Below are positions 33,007 to 43,217 of a stretch of 64,000 bases of DNA, piece by piece. Made by a program: the position numbers and the translations under genes. Below the pieces are notes generated by a model, which saw nothing but the letters and a program-made list of their open reading frames with translations, ran no database searches and was not told the origin of the DNA. Origin of the DNA: Niebla homalea (taxonomy: Eukaryota > Ascomycota > Lecanoromycetes > Lecanorales > Ramalinaceae); assembly GCA_019925105.1 (NCBI GenBank), contig JAHGAU010000014.1, positions 620,001 through 684,000 on the forward strand, given 5' to 3'. Position 1 is the first letter of the stretch, and every line of letters begins with the position of its first letter.

Positions 33007-34539
33007 GTTTGCCCGGGGCGTCACAGGAGGAAAAAGCAATAGGAATGAGGCCGAGCCAGAAAATATCGAACGACATAGCGCCGACCTTTAAATTTGTGAT
33101 AAATCTAAGATTAGCTGCAAGCCTGGATGGAGGGTTGATGTGGTATCTGGTACCAGCGTCTACCAGCGTCCTAGCGGTCCCAGCCAAAAACTTTGCGAGG
33201 GAGACGTCAGACGGGGCACAGGGCAAATGGCAAATGGCAAATGGCAAATGGCTGGCAGAATGCCGCCAAGGAAATTGCGACTTTCAGGTGGTCTTGATCT
33301 GTAGCTTGGCTTTAGTATGGCCTATGGACCTTCGTGCGCAATAGTACGGTGCGTATGGTACTACTGAAGCAGACTGACGCAACAGCCAACTGCATGCCAT
33401 GCCATGATGCTACCGTAGTTGAGTGGCTAGATGCACGTCCGTTCGGTAGAGTAAGCAATCACTCTATAGAAAATTTTCGCGGCATTTAAAGCCACAAAAC
33501 GTCCAATCATGACGGAGCAAAGGAAGTCAGTTGCTCCGGGATTCTCCTACGGCAGGATTTCGCATCCCCAACTTGCAGGCTTTTTGCGTCAATATTCTAT
33601 TTGAGGTCTTGCCAATGCAATGCGCGCAAGGAAATGATTTTTCCATTTTCAAGGTACACGACGTTGGTATGGGCCTGCTTCCTGACATCTCATTATCGCA
33701 GTGGCGGGGCTGAAGTTATCTCAATAAAGGACAACTAGCTTTATATCTTGGCTACGCACGGATGGCAACCAGCCATTCAATTGCAATACAGGCTTTGGAG
33801 GCGCATTCGAGGCTCTCAAAGACGCATCAAGTCAGCTAGAGTCACAACTTTGGTGGAGGCGATGAGACAGGATGCTTTGCTGGGAAGGCAAGGCGCGCAA
33901 GGAATGGAACGTCGCTAAACGCCAAGACGTGTATCGGCTTCCAACGTTCCAGGTGGATCTCTTCCGCTACAATCTACACGTCAGGCTCTGAAAAGATTGC
34001 AGACTCGTGATTGGTGTGCTTGTCAAACGGTCCGGCACGAGCTGCCCAAGCGGAAAATATTCCACTTTACAGACAGCCAAGCAAGCCAAGCAAAGCAGGC
34101 TATGCCTCAGCCACACCAGAAGGACTAACGCCCCTTTTTCGGCATGCACCGCATACAATCCAGGTCGATTGGATACCGCAAGCACCTACCGCGTGGTCTG
34201 CCACGTGGAGAACGACCGATTTCGTCCTCAAGGCTGCGGAATCTCACCCCGAAGCCAGCTGAGTTCGTAATGCATGACTCGAGTCATTCTAGTAAAGTAT
34301 TCGAGGTCTTCAAAAGTCCGATGCCGAGCGGCTTGATGCGGCTCCACAGTGATGAATCTACTCAGGTCGAATGTAGTAATCGATACGAGAGAGAGGCCGC
34401 ATAATTGGCATAAGGCTTGGTAATAATAAGCAGCAACTACTCCGTGAGTGTAGTCGATTTCAAAGAGAGGTATCACCGAAGCGGACCCGTCCCTTAGTAA
34501 TTCTATTTTACCTGCCAAGTCAAGCCTACCCAGTACCCA
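33007..34539. other. Intergenic
   Basis: About 1.5 kb. A short tandem repeat (33222-33249) is the only structure noted. Frames of 60-95 codons on both strands overlap one another and lack recognisable features. Confidence 0.5.
33222..33249 (+). repeat. Four tandem copies of GGCAAAT
   Basis: Perfect 7-bp repeat, four copies, about 215 bp upstream of the Zn2Cys6 factor ATG. It may be a slippage product. Confidence 0.85.
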
Positions 34540-35612
34540 CTATGTAGCGCCAATGACCTTGCGTGCGAAAGTCGGAAGGACGAAGCTGGAGGAGTGGACC
34601 TCTTTGTTGTAGTATTGGAAAAGCCTGTCCTCTTCCTCGCGATTGAAAGACCGCAGCGGTCTCGTAACATCCCGGAGAGGGTCCTTGGTGGCCACGATGT
34701 AACCGATAGAACCGGAAGGGTACGTGGGTGTACTCGACCATGCCCATTCCACCACAGGAAATACCTCTTTGCATGTCTCTTTAACCTTCGCTATGAAATG
34801 CACGTTGTTCCAGAAGCTCTCAGCTGCAGGTGGCGTCAGTCCAAGTGCAATAGTGAGGCGGTTCCAAAGGGTAAACAAGGATAAATGGACGAACAACCTT
34901 GGGTTGTGATGACCCCGCCTTCTCTCAGAGCTTTGTAGCAATCTTGAAAATATTCCTTCTCGAAGAGCTTCATAGCCGGTCCCTCAGGGTCACTACTATC
35001 TGTGATGATCACGTCGTAATGATTCTTGCTCTCCTCCTTCTTCACGAACTCCAGCCCGTCACCAATGACGACAGTTGCTTTTCTGTGTTCCAACCCTTGA
35101 GCCATGTGAGGCAGGTATCTCTTCGACAGACGTGGGACAGCCTCGTCGATATCGCAAAGGTCAGCCTTCTCCACACAGTCATGCTTGACAACTTCGCGAA
35201 GCACCCCACCGTCCCCACCACCAATCACGAGGATATTGCGTGGGTTGGGGTGGGACATCATGCCAAGGTTTGTGATCATCTCTTGATATCTATGAGTCCA
35301 CTCAGTATGGTTCAATGGGCCATCGAAGCTTTGCATGCCTTACGAGAATTCGTCTGAGGAGCAGCACTGTATTGCACCATCCAGCACGAGGACATTGCCA
35401 TGATTCGTTGACTCGAAGCAGATCACCTCTTGATACTTCGACTGTTCGGAGTGTAGAGTTCCCTCTTTGATCCGTAATGACATTGCCATGCCCGGCCATT
35501 GCTTATTTCGCTCGTGGAACCAACCACCTACACGGTATCATCAGCAATCTATGTGCGCAAAGTCGCACGAAGTAGTATAACCTTCGATCAAGCCGGGCTT
35601 CTCTTCAGCCAT
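34540..35612 (-). CDS. SPE3: Spermidine synthase
   Basis: Exons 35612-35582, 35527-35344, 35289-34898 and 34823-34540 encode 296 aa, the usual family length. The start is [18 protein letters not shown] in good context (caccATGgct). Motifs: [20 protein letters not shown], the SAM-type nucleotide loop [28 protein letters not shown], and the catalytic DSSDPEGPA. The enzyme transfers an aminopropyl group from decarboxylated S-adenosylmethionine to putrescine. The three introns are 54, 54 and 74 nt. The second falls within DEFSYQEMI. Confidence 0.97.
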
Positions 35613-36034
35613 GGTGTTTCCGTGGAAACCTTGAACAGAAGCTGGAAATTGAAAGAATCAAAAGGGTCGGTGAGAGTTGGGCTCGGTGGGGTTGGGGATT
35701 GTCCGATGTTTACGGGACAACTTCTTCGGTGCGTCATTGTGCGTGAACACATTGACGCAGTAAACAGGTGGAACATACAAGAAGCTGCCTGGATGCTAAG
35801 TCTCCCAAGAGCATAAGGAATCCCCATCCTGAGACTAGTTGTCATACAACGACGAATGTTTGCCTCCCACGGCCGCTGCCAACGAACATATTGTGCTCCG
35901 TCACCAGCACGTCAAGCCTTAACCCAGAGCCCAACACCTATTGCCAGCCAGCGTTACTTATGCTAGATACTCTCATGATGACGCGATATTCTTCTCCACT
36001 ACCCCAGACAAGCTGAAGGCCATGATGAAAAAAG
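35613..36034. other. Intergenic
   Basis: About 420 bp between the spermidine synthase start and the 3' end of U2 snRNA. Nothing recognisable was found. Confidence 0.5.
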
Positions 36035-36223
36035 GTATTCGCGTCGATCGGCGGCAGTGTAAGACCGATGACACTGTGTCGATGAGCATATGCAAGCACA
36101 GAGGCCCATCAACGAGGTACAAAAATAAGTATAATCATTGATTCATTCCGTAGAATGATTTCAGAGATTAAACTGAAAAGAACAGATACTACACTTGATC
36201 TAAGCCAAAAGGCAAAGAGAGCT
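36035..36223 (-). ncRNA. U2 spliceosomal snRNA
   Basis: On the minus strand the sequence from about 36223 reads CTCTTTGCCTTTTGGCTTAG, then ATCAAGTGTAGTATCTG and TTCTTTTCAGTTTAATC, which is the universally conserved 5' part of U2. It includes the GTAGTA branch-site pairing element and stem-loop IIa. The Sm site ATTTTTG is at 36126-36120, about 100 nt from the 5' end, as expected. Two 3' hairpins follow, one with GCATATGC in its loop region and one with ATCGG pairing with CCGAT. The 5' end is certain to a few bases; the 3' end (about 36,035) is estimated from the last hairpin. The RNA pairs with the intron branch site during splicing. Confidence 0.95.
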
Positions 36224-36258
36224 AAGGAAGAAAGAAGAGGGCGGAGGGGGGAAGGATA

Positions 36259-36264
36259 CTTATA
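36259..36264 (-). promoter_or_regulatory. TATA box of U2 snRNA
   Basis: TATAAG on the minus strand, 36-41 nt upstream of the inferred U2 5' end, within an otherwise C/T-rich promoter strand. Position and sequence fit an snRNA core promoter, but no other element was recognised. Confidence 0.5.
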
Positions 36265-36653
36265 GGAATTGTGAGTGCCGGGTAGCGATGGTGATGGGTT
36301 GAGACTGAAGGCTTGGCGAAATTAAGCGAGAGTGGTGGATTACGGACTACAGCCATCAAGAGACAGGTATGCTTGCTCGTCCAGGAGTCGGATTTCCATG
36401 CTTTTATCCCTGCACCATCGCTTAATCGAGCTTTCAATTCTCTGGAGTTCTGGGAGAGGGGCCACAAAGGGTGACAGAGGCCTCATGTTCCCAAAAAGGG
36501 CAAAAGCTTGCGTCGGATCAGAGTGGCGGGGCATTCTTCATCTAGCGAACGTCATAATTTGGAATTGTAAACAGTCAACGTATTTCATGTCAAGTAATGT
36601 CATTCAATTTGCGAACATCCTCAGCTTGAACAGCACCAAAGGCATTTGCAAAT
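36265..36653. other. Divergent promoter region
   Basis: About 390 bp between the U2 promoter (minus strand) and the S-formylglutathione hydrolase ATG (plus strand). No further element could be supported. Confidence 0.45.
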
Positions 36654-37626
36654 ATGGTTATTACTACCAAAGCGACTATCGCCTCTTTTGGCGGTAAGCT
36701 CCTCAAGCTCGCCCACAATGCCTCAACTACGTCCTGCGAGATGAATTTCAATCTATTCCTACCTCCCCAAGCTACCATCAATCCGCTTCATCGTGTGCCT
36801 CTCCTCATATATCTAGCTGGTCTGACCTGCACTGGTGACAACGGCGCAGAAAAGGGCTTCTTCCAGCATAAGGCCAGCCAGAAGGGGATTGCCATTCTCT
36901 ACCCGGATACGAGTCCTCGAGGCTTGAAAATTGCTGGCGAGGACGATGCATATGACTTCGGCAGTGGGGCGGGTTTCTATGTTGATGCAACAAAGGAGCC
37001 TTGGAATAAGGGATACCTGATGTACAGCTACATCACCGAAGAACTGCCCAAGACAGTATTTGAAGAATTTAAGCAAATTGATTCCGAGAGGGTTTCCATC
37101 TTCGGCCATAGTATGGGAGGTCACGGTGCCTTGACTCTGGTGAAATTACGAAACAATCGCTGCTTCCGGGCTAGGGAAGAAATAAGCTAACCGACGAATA
37201 GTATTTGCGAAATCCCGGCAAGTATAAGAGTGTCTCTGCATATGCACCCATTGCAAATCCAATGAAATGCCCGTGGGGCGAGAAGGCTTTCAAAGGGTAT
37301 CTTGGAGAGAACAAGGCGAAGTGGGCAGAACACGATGCCACTGAATTGGTGCAAAGATGGCCAGGACAGCCATTGGATATCCTTATCGACGTGGTAAGTG
37401 GATCGAGGCTGAACGACTCCAGCCGTTGCTGATGGTATCACATTAGGGGACTGCAGACAATTTCTACAAGCAAGGTCAGCTTTTACCGGAGAATTTCATC
37501 AAGGCTTCCGAAGGTAAGGGTAAGGTAAACGTACGATTCCAGGATGGTTATGACCACAGCTATTTCACAATGGCAAGCTTTGCAGATGATCATGTCGGGC
37601 ACGCCGCTAGATATCTGATAGATTAA
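36654..37626 (+). CDS. S-formylglutathione hydrolase
   Basis: Exons 36654-37139, 37202-37393 and 37447-37626 encode 285 aa, the normal family length. The nucleophile elbow [10 protein letters not shown] contains catalytic Ser at about residue 153, ending exactly before the first intron. The Asp and His are in IDVGTADNF and GYDHSYFT. The oxyanion-side motif is [11 protein letters not shown]. It hydrolyses S-formylglutathione to formate and glutathione in the glutathione-dependent formaldehyde detoxification pathway, in the cytosol. Introns are 62 and 53 nt with GCTAAC and GCTGAT branch sites. Confidence 0.97.
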
Positions 37627-37874
37627 ATGCTGTCATGCACAGAATGATAGGAGGAAAATGGCTCTGCGCGGGTCCACGTAAATAGCCGTACAGCAGGAGT
37701 ATCGAAAGTATAATTGGCGTCAAGGCGTGAGAACTGCTTGTCTATTGGGACTGCACCATCGTTGTTACTGTCAAAAAGATCGACCGATGCTGGCAAAGCA
37801 AGTTTAGGGGTCAGACATGTCTGAAGAGATTGCACGGGTCGTCACGCTGCGGGCCATAGAGGCTGCCAGTGGCC

Positions 37875-38621
37875 TCAGGTATGAGATTCGCTTTTCTTTG
37901 GAATGGTGCCAACGTTGCAGAAGTGTCCTTGCCTCTTTACCACGATAGGAGAGCGGCTGATATACACGTTCGACATTCGCCATTGTTGAATTGAAGAGAA
38001 CGACGGTTTCTCGTCTGGGTATCGTCGCCAGTATGACGAGCGTTCAGTACATTTTGGACAAAAGCTTGTCGCAGGGTTTGGAATGCCATGCAAGCCCATG
38101 AGGCCACGAATAATGTATTTTCCTGAAGCTCTGACGGACAGAAAGTCAATATCAAGATTGCGTCGGAGTCGTCGATGTGTATTGCGCAGGCAAACAAAAC
38201 CAACATCGTCCATGAAAGTGGTGATCTTGTACAAGATCTCCCTTGGCAACCCCGAAAGCCTATCAGGTTCAGCGTAACCTGACGATTGCTCTTGCCCACT
38301 GCGGAGGTTTCCTTGACAACTCCGAGGCACGTTGCTAAGGCATACGAATACAGATTTGGTATTCGAGAGTATGTCAAGCTGACACCAAGCCTCTCCTGGT
38401 AGCATTGTTTCCATTGTAAGGCTAAAAGGGAGGCTCACGAATTTCTGTGACTGGTTTTGTTTGGGTGGCAGAATCTGAGTTCCGTCTAGAGCGAGTCTGA
38501 TCTCTTCCCAGTCGATGGACTTTCCATGCTTTCTGGATATGTACTTGCGTAGCCAAAGGAGAATAGGATCCTTCTCATTGAGTTCCCTGATCTGGGTCAA
38601 AGTCTCAGACTTTGCATCCAT
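37875..38621 (-). CDS. F-box domain protein
   Basis: An open 248-aa frame from ATG 38621. An F-box core is visible at about residues 122-160 (LSGLPREILYKITTFMDDVG, then CLRNTHRRLRRNL). A CPKC pair follows at about residue 190 and a basic tail ends the protein. The segment VSLPFSL...WCQ begins with a GTGAGC donor-like site and ends GTCAG, so a 60-nt in-frame intron is possible and would shorten the protein by 20 residues. F-box proteins recruit substrates to SCF ubiquitin ligases; the target here is unknown. It is convergent with the S-formylglutathione hydrolase gene, whose stop lies 250 bp away. Confidence 0.72.
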   Translation of the reverse strand: MDAKSETLTQIRELNEKDPILLWLRKYISRKHGKSIDWEEIRLALDGTQILPPKQNQSQKFVSLPFSLTMETMLPGEAWCQLDILSNTKSVFVCLSNVPRSCQGNLRSGQEQSSGYAEPDRLSGLPREILYKITTFMDDVGFVCLRNTHRRLRRNLDIDFLSVRASGKYIIRGLMGLHGIPNPATSFCPKCTERSSYWRRYPDEKPSFSSIQQWRMSNVYISRSPIVVKRQGHFCNVGTIPKKSESHT

Positions 38622-39249
38622 TTTACTTGCGCTGAGTACACTTTTTTTGGAATATTTCTGAAGTAGGCGAGCTGTTTGATTACCCCCACCCCAAATTTCG
38701 TTCGAGCGTCAAACTCCGCAAAATCTGAACGATGGAATAATCTACGAACTCCTCTGGCGACTTTGTAGAGCCTACCGTTTAGATTTTTGACGGTAGATTG
38801 AAAGTCTGGGGAAGGTAACGGGACTCACGACGAGGTAATACTACTCCCGTCTCCATTATTTCTTTGGCAATGTGGATTGTTGCTGGAAATTGTTCTAGAG
38901 GATATTGCGACTTCAGTGCACGCACTTTTCCTCAACTCGAAAATAGAATGATGTCGAATTGTGCAACACTCTGATTGCTAGATTGGAAATCAAGTCCCAT
39001 GTTCAAAAGCAACATGATTGGAGCTTAGTCTCATCAGCAACACAGCCTTCTCTTGAGGTTAATGGCAAGGCTTGCCAAGGCTTCGAAGAAGTCTATGGAA
39101 AATAGATAACCCGAAAGATGATAGTCTCTTGGCACATCTCTGCTGACTAAGCAAACTTTTGATCTGCACATAAACTTTGTGGAGGAACTTGCTGAATTCC
39201 AGCCAAAGTCCCACACATTCTCCGAGGAAACTTTATACAATTGAACAAC
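38622..39249. other. Divergent intergenic region
   Basis: About 630 bp between the F-box gene (minus) and the Nhp2-like gene (plus), presumably containing both promoters. No specific element or other gene was seen. Confidence 0.5.
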
Positions 39250-40113
39250 ATGGCCAAAGAAAAGCACCCAGACCCAGAAAAAGCTGCGCGTAAAGCAGAG
39301 AAGCGAGCAAAGAAAGAAGCGAAGCGAGCAGACACAAATGGCGTGCACAAATCAAAGAAGGAAAAGAAACACAAGGAAGCCGAACCAACAGCAATTGATG
39401 ATGCTGTCCCTGCCACAGAGACCGCAACGAAGCTCTTGAACGCCATTGAGAAGGAGGAACCAGTCACAGTATTGGTCCATGGTAAAGACGAAGGTCTGCA
39501 GGTCAAAGAGAGGACAGGGCCGTTAGTCGGTGCCCTCGTACCGTTCGCAGACCCATTGGTGAAGGAGAAGGCAAACAAGAAAGTTCTCAAGGGCATCAAG
39601 AAAGGTGTGTCCGCTTTGCGTCTCGGGATGTTGCGTGTTTATTCGCCAGGCTTGCGCAAGGACAGATCAATACTGATATGACGCTATCCAGCGAACAAAC
39701 ATGGGGCTCTCAAGCGAGGAGTGAAGGAAGTCGTCAAAGCTGTCCGAAAAAGTCCCATACCACCACCAACATCAACAGACCCTCCATCACTGATTTGCGT
39801 CTTGGCGGCCGACATTTCGCCAATGGACGTCATAAGTCACATACCCGTTCTGTGCGAGGACCACAATATCCCCTACGTTTTTGTCACGTCAAGGGCAGAC
39901 CTTGGAGCGGCGTCGAACACCAAAAGGCCGACTAGTGTGGTACTGATTGCTAGGCAACAGGGTAGGAAGAGGTCGAAGCCGAAGCCGAAGAAGGACGAGT
40001 CGAAGGATGAAGAGATGAAGGACGTGGAAGAGGAAAAAGAGGAGGATTGGGAAGGATTGTTCAATGACATGCTCAAGGTGGTAGAAGATGCCCCAAGAAG
40101 TAGGATCTATTAG
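39250..40113 (+). CDS. NHP2: H/ACA snoRNP protein Nhp2-like (L7Ae fold)
   Basis: Exons 39250-39604 and 39692-40113 encode 258 aa. A Lys/Ala/Glu-rich basic N-terminus (about 50 residues) precedes the L7Ae domain. KANKHGALKRGVKEVVKAVR spans the splice junction and ICVLAADISPMDVISHIPVL, YVFVTSRADLG and PTSVVLIAR complete the fold. The C-terminus is an acidic tail with KPKPKKDESKDEE. Nhp2 binds H/ACA guide RNAs with Cbf5, Nop10 and Gar1 for rRNA pseudouridylation in the nucleolus. The long charged ends make it larger than the yeast protein, as is common in filamentous fungi. Confidence 0.93.
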
Positions 40114-40387
40114 GCTTGCTTGGACGCTCGTTTTACAGGAGCTGATGGCGTTCGGTGGCACTGGTGCCCTCCGGGTGGTTTGCGTTGTGTATGATACCGT
40201 TAGGTTGATCGGGATTGTACGAAAGAGGCACACATATGCAGAGAGATCTTCTCGACCAGATGAGCGCACATTACCAGTGCTAGATTGGATGTATCTATCA
40301 CGGCTATGTGTAATCAATCGAAGCTCGTCGAGATCATTGTTGCACCTCCATCATATCAGGTCCTAATGCCGTCCCAATCGCCCTACC

Positions 40388-41146
40388 CTACAAGGCTTGA
40401 TCCTCTTGCAACATACTATATGTAGTATCACCACTCTGAGCACCCTGTCTTGGACCTGAGCCAGGAACGGCCGAGTTCTTCGCTTGAGCACCTAGCTCAG
40501 CTGCCCTGCCAGGATCGTTCTCTGAACCAATTTCGGTTTGGCTCTGATCGGCCTCGCCCTCAAAGCCGCCTTCGGTGATGTTCTTCCCCTTTGGCTTCGC
40601 GGAATTGAATGGCTGTGTGACACCTGAGACATACCCAGGTGCATTACGTTCCGATCCTGAGGAGCTACCTCCGACGCCAGCAACGCTTGAGGCTAGATTC
40701 TGGCCGGAAGTGGTGTTGGCGGAGGTATTGATCTGTCCTGAAGAGGTATTCGCCTGTCCTGAACTTGAGATCTGATCTGCTGATCCTCCGCCGGCTCCTC
40801 CAGAAGCTCCGCTAGTACTTGATTGCATTTCCTGCTTTGCTCCAGTCGGGCCGCCGGCATAAGTGCCCCCAGCATGGCTTCCAGGGAAGTTGCCTTGCCC
40901 ACCAGCTCCCTCAGGATACTTCTCGTCTCTGCCGGTCTCGTTCCAGATGTCGTCACGTTGGATTTTGTCGTCGGCAGGGGCCAGTGTGGCAGCGCCAGAT
41001 GTGTCAGTGTTGTTCAAAGTTGACTTGTTGCCCTCCACTGCAAGCGGATCCGAGTCACGATTCGACGCAAACGCCCCCCCAGTGCGTGCAGAATCTGCGG
41101 CCAAAGAGTCTTTGGCTACTGCCCCAGCGCCTTCATTTTTGTTCAT
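40388..41146 (-). CDS. Disordered Gly/Ser/Asn-rich protein
   Basis: An unspliced 252-aa frame from ATG 41146. Hydrophilic, poor in aromatic and hydrophobic residues, with no signal peptide. Likely conserved islands are WNETGRDEKYPEGAGGQGN, then NITEGGFEGE and ENDPGRAAE. The middle carries a Ser-Gly-Gln-Ala-Asn-Thr repeat-like tract. I recall similar fungal hypothetical proteins with the same islands, without function. The composition resembles stress or desiccation-related disordered proteins, which is inference only. A second small disordered protein follows upstream on the same strand. Confidence 0.75.
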   Translation of the reverse strand: MNKNEGAGAVAKDSLAADSARTGGAFASNRDSDPLAVEGNKSTLNNTDTSGAATLAPADDKIQRDDIWNETGRDEKYPEGAGGQGNFPGSHAGGTYAGGPTGAKQEMQSSTSGASGGAGGGSADQISSSGQANTSSGQINTSANTTSGQNLASSVAGVGGSSSGSERNAPGYVSGVTQPFNSAKPKGKNITEGGFEGEADQSQTEIGSENDPGRAAELGAQAKNSAVPGSGPRQGAQSGDTTYSMLQEDQAL

Positions 41147-41641
41147 CTTGACGATTCTGATGTGAGCTTGGGTTGGAAGAATAACTTGAATGTGGAGAAG
41201 GTTTTCAGCTTAATTGCCGAAGAATATGCTTTGAAGGAAACTTGTCTTACGTCTTTGTTGGACAACTGTACGAGTAAAAGTGGGATGAAACATTTGACGT
41301 CGGTTGCATGCTGAAATCTGACGTAATGACAAACGGACCCACAATTTGAGGACATGTGTTTGGGAGAGATAATTACTTCAAGGCCAAATCTTGATCCGAA
41401 TTTGGAAGCAGCTTACATGGCACCGATGCCTAGAGGATGATATATCCTTGTATGGGACGTATCGCTTCTATAAGACCTCGTCATGTCCTGTTGGCTCAAA
41501 TTGCCTTGTAGTCCTGCGCCGGATGTTGCCCTTTCCAATGTTTTTCGGTGAAGGCTGAGAAACCCTCGCGTAGTTGCATTGCGCCCACTCAGTTGTCTCA
41601 AACAAGGATAGCATGATCGCCTTCGCCCAGCTGCCTCCCTC
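41147..41641. other. Intergenic
   Basis: About 495 bp between two same-strand disordered-protein genes, expected to hold the promoter of the one at 41146. Nothing else was seen. Confidence 0.5.
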
Positions 41642-42037
41642 TCACTTCTTCATAGCATCTTTGGGCAAACCCCCCAGACCTTCAGCGCCTTCCCTCCCAA
41701 TACCCGAGTTGGGATCCCCAGAATTCTTCCCGAAAGTCTCTCCTTGCGTTCGCACACTGCTTTCACTAGTAGCTGGCCCGCGGAGCGAATCACTGCCTCC
41801 GCCATAGGAGATGTCGCTCTGCACACCACCAGAGCCGACGTTCACTTTCGATGCATCCGCGCTGTTCCAATCCGACTCCACTGGAGGATCCTCGGGTAAG
41901 GGAAGGTTGGTGCGGCGCTCTTCAATGATGTCCGCCTTGGATTTAGTACCCTGTTAAAGGTGAGATACATGAGATTGAGCCCTCCCCCCCCACCCACCTG
42001 CCGCAGGAATTTAATTTACCTCAGATGGATTAGACAT
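41642..42037 (-). CDS. Small disordered conserved fungal protein
   Basis: Exons 42037-42020 and 41950-41642 encode 108 aa. The first exon codes only MSNPSE, then a 69-nt phase-0 intron. The recognisable core is ERRTNLPLPEDPP followed by DWNSADASKVNVGSG. The rest is Gly/Ser-rich, ending in a short basic DAMKK. It has no signal or membrane segment. I recognise this as a recurrent fungal hypothetical family but know no function. It is transcribed divergently from the Nnf1 gene across 300 bp. Confidence 0.8.
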
Positions 42038-42337
42038 GATGATATATTGCCTTCGCTTCTTTGACGAGCTAAATGTTCGTTGTTGAAGCGTTATGTTTGA
42101 CTTGTTGTGTAGCTGGTTTTGTACGAGTAGCCGGAATGACTTGAGAACACACATTTGTGTTCGACAAGGCGGGACAAATAAATAAGCGTTGAGAGTGACG
42201 TAGTACGCTTCCTTGTAGCTTCATCACGTGCTCAAAACGCGAAGCTCGGCTTCCTTTCCGCACGTCTCGTAAACAGTCGCAACCTGCATTTGCAACGGCC
42301 TTTGCGACATATACCTCATGATCTATCGCAAGACATT
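42038..42337. promoter_or_regulatory. Bidirectional promoter region with a CACGTG site
   Basis: The 300 bp between two divergent start codons must carry both promoters. A perfect E-box CACGTG lies at 42225-42230, about 108 bp before the Nnf1 ATG. bHLH factors of several families bind this hexamer, so no regulator can be named. Confidence 0.5.
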
Positions 42338-43082
42338 ATGACTTCCCATCTGACGCCTCAAGGTGCCCCTCAAAACATTGCGCGATCTCCATCGCCTCCT
42401 CCAAAGCTCCCAGTCTCGCATGAGCCCGGCCCACGAGCACAGGCACTCGACAACATTTTCAACACGGCACTGAACCACACCATATCAACATGCTCCTATG
42501 ATCATTTCGCATCTTGCTTCCCTACTCCCGCGCAATACAACAAGGCTCTCATTGAAAGCATTTGGCGACAGGTTCAGAACATGATTGAGAGCAAGAGCAG
42601 GAGAGAGTTCGAGGAAATAATGGTTGAAAGGGATGTTGTCAAAGGTCTCAACGAATTGGATCAATTGATCAATGAAGCGAAACAGCGAATGCAGAGTGGG
42701 CAGGACGAACCCCCAGCCCAAGCGTATGCGCAGAAGACCGAATTCACGACGACAGCTAATAATTGTGCTTAGATTGCATGAGTTGCCACCAGAGCAGCTA
42801 TTTCTTGCGCACCTCGCTCCGGTGATGAAGGAGACAGAGAGCAAGCTTGAAGCGGAGATAAGTCAAATGGAGGCGGAGAATTCGCGATTGCTTGATAGTA
42901 TGCGCGAGAGCGAAGACAAAGTCGACAGAGTGGCCATCGAGCTGGAGACCATAGTCAAGGATCTCGAAGCCGCGAGTGACGTGATGGATGATGCTGTCAA
43001 TGGCGCTAATCTGAAACACGAAATCCGAAAGGTAGATGAACGGATCGATGCCCAAGATGTAGGGAGGGCCAGTCGACTATGA
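42338..43082 (+). CDS. NNF1: Kinetochore protein Nnf1 (PMF1-like, MIND complex)
   Basis: Exons 42338-42723 and 42773-43082 encode 231 aa. After a short Pro-rich N-terminus comes the family core (ALDNIFNTALNHTISTCSYD, FASCFPTP), then a helix with EFEEIMVERDVVKGLNELD. After the 49-nt intron (branch GCTAAT) LPPEQLFLAHLAP leads into a coiled coil (ESKLEAEISQMEAENSRL). Nnf1 pairs with Mis12 in the MIND/Mis12 complex that links centromeric chromatin to the outer kinetochore. An alternative upstream ATG at 42318 is out of frame. Confidence 0.9.
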
Positions 43083-43217
43083 ACTGCCTATTGCCCGAGT
43101 TACGGATTGATCGCTGGCTTCGAATCGCGCATCATCTCGCCGCTGCGGATTTTTCCAGGGTGACGGCAACCCCCTAAGGGGAAGAAGTGTGTTGAGATCG
43201 GGCATTGTCTGGTGACT

